Positions 62,801 through 64,000 of a stretch of DNA of 64,000 nucleotides are shown here, piece after piece (positions within the stretch are counted from its first letter, which is position 1; every line of letters starts with the position of its first letter). The notes under the pieces were generated by a model, which saw only the letters and a program-made list of their open reading frames with translations, searched no databases and was not told where the DNA came from. The stretch lies in contig BROE01000003.1 of assembly GCA_036571765.1 (NCBI GenBank), forward strand, positions 6,138,570-6,202,569, in the 5' to 3' direction. The translations under genes were made by a program, and so were the position numbers. The DNA comes from Plecoglossus altivelis. Lineage: Eukaryota; Chordata; Actinopteri; Osmeriformes; Plecoglossidae.

Positions 62801-64000
62801 AAGTGTTTACTGTCACATTTTAATCATGTGTGGTTTATATAAAAAACATGGATAACTTAAGTAACTAACATAACCACAACACATTTGTGAACTACTATAT
62901 TGAAATTTTAAGTGTTTCCTTCTTCAAGATGATAAACACTTCTTTCAGTCCGCTCGTATGTGGATGAATTGTTCATCTGTGTCCTTGAGCTTCTCAAACT
63001 AACATGGTATGGATTATGAATTATGTTATTATTAAATTAACAACTGTCATGGATGTCTACGTTAGAATGCATTGGTACATGATGAACAAGTGTATTCTCT
63101 ATATAATGCAGTCCAGTACATGTTGACATAGACTGTGTGCCTCCTTGAGGTGATATAACTGTATTGAAAAGGCTTGTTTTAAATTGGTCTAGTTTGTGGC
63201 ATTTGGCATTTGACCTGCGATGGACCGAGTAATCTTTAAATATTTTTTAGTTATGTGATCTTATCATATGTGATCTTTTGAGGCGACCTTGAAATGTATA
63301 GTGCTTCTCATCTTTCATAATGTAGCCTATGGTGTTTAACAGACAGCCGATCCCATTTAGTTTTTATTCTGGTCTTTATAGTTTTATTTTCAAAACCCCC
63401 AAGAGAAAACATACTTAATCCGAATAAAACTTTGGCACAAACTGGCACATCTGTGTACAATTGTGGTAATACAGGCTGTCTGTAATGCCTATAATGCCTT
63501 TGGCTTGAAACCGACAAAGTATCACTTAGACTACAGCAGTTATTGGGGTTAATCAATGCTGGCACAATTTGATCTTTACCTTTGTTATTGTATGACATAA
63601 TGTGTTCAAAAGGGTGTAACTCAAACAGGATTGATATTAGAAGAAATTTTTGATTTAAAGATTAGAAGAAAAAGATGTATTTTGACTGGACCTAACGTTT
63701 GAGTTCAACGGGCATTACAAAATATTGCATACTATTAGATCAATCAGAACCATCTGAATTCATAAGATGAACATCTAGACTCCTGTATGTGAAATGTAGT
63801 ATTGAAAGAAATTCCTGTATCAGGTCATGTCCTGTTGAAATGGCTAGGTTATTAGAGGCTTATGGTCTGTCTGTGTAGACAGAGGAAATAGAATGGCTTT
63901 CCAGCTTTTGGATTTCATAACATAGATAACTGAAATACAAGTGAAATATTTCTCATGGCTTCAGCATGAAAACCTACCTTTTTTGTAATTTCTTTCTCTT
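59869..64000 (+). other. adamts20: Intron 28 (partial) or alternative 3' UTR; no exon seen
   Basis: About 4.1 kb, visibly AT-rich compared with earlier introns and almost free of microsatellites. I searched for TSR cores (CxxxCGxG) and GON-like sequence and found none. AATAAA-type signals occur (for example near 61324 and 63422), as they would by chance in AT-rich DNA. Two longer frames (60882-61259, 62033-62461) have no family signature. Confidence 0.55.

Noticed and set aside
1..64000. CRISPR arrays, bacterial operons, phage or endogenous viral genes
   Set aside because: No regularly spaced repeats with unique spacers, no ribosome-binding-site-led gene clusters and no retroviral gag/pol/env-like frames were seen. 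All tandem repeats are eukaryotic micro- or minisatellites.

Overview
This is one 64-kb piece of a vertebrate nuclear genome, most likely from a ray-finned fish. The grounds are large introns packed with dinucleotide repeats, tRNA-derived SINEs with the fish-type 3' tail (a variant of tttggataaaagcatctgctaaatg), and a short Tc1-like inverted-repeat element. I see no bacterial or viral genes, no CRISPR array and no ordinary tRNA or rRNA gene. The species cannot be fixed from the sequence alone.

The window is dominated by a single plus-strand gene. I reconstruct 28 coding exons from the ATG at 11013 to the donor after 59868. Every exon-exon phase agrees and together they encode exactly 1420 codons (4260 nt). 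The protein is a secreted ADAMTS metalloprotease of the ADAMTS9/ADAMTS20 (GON-ADAMTS) subgroup and reads best as ADAMTS20. Its order is: signal peptide; prodomain with two basic furin-type sites; reprolysin catalytic domain with HELGHVFNMPHD and a downstream Met-turn; disintegrin-like module; first thrombospondin repeat (TSR1); cysteine-rich and spacer modules; TSR2 to TSR10; and the first residues of TSR11. The remaining TSRs and the GON domain expected in this family are not seen and should lie beyond 64000.

Layout. 1-10.9 kb is the upstream flank. It contains a 270-N assembly gap (5997-6266) flanked by two copies of the same roughly 1.3-kb sequence, probably an assembly artefact. 10.9-14.3 kb holds the 5' end and exons 1-3 (prodomain). 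14.3-23.9 kb is a long intron with one unexplained exon-like open frame. 23.9-36.8 kb holds exons 4-11 (end of prodomain, catalytic and disintegrin-like modules). 36.8-45.2 kb is a long, repeat-rich intron. 45.2-52.0 kb holds exons 12-18 (TSR1, cysteine-rich, spacer, start of TSR2). 52.7-59.9 kb holds the TSR exons 19-28. 59.9-64 kb is AT-rich and has no exon that I can find.

Most interesting items: a GU-rich and CA-rich tract pair flanking exon 8, which encodes the zinc-binding helix; a GC-AG intron after exon 17 with a copied decoy donor 174 nt downstream; a compact 91-nt hairpin in intron 15; an in-frame Pro/Ser/Thr-rich extension through intron 6; an unexplained exon-like frame in intron 3; and a tRNA-derived SINE family recognisable from a shared internal core. 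I see no wholly new multi-gene system.
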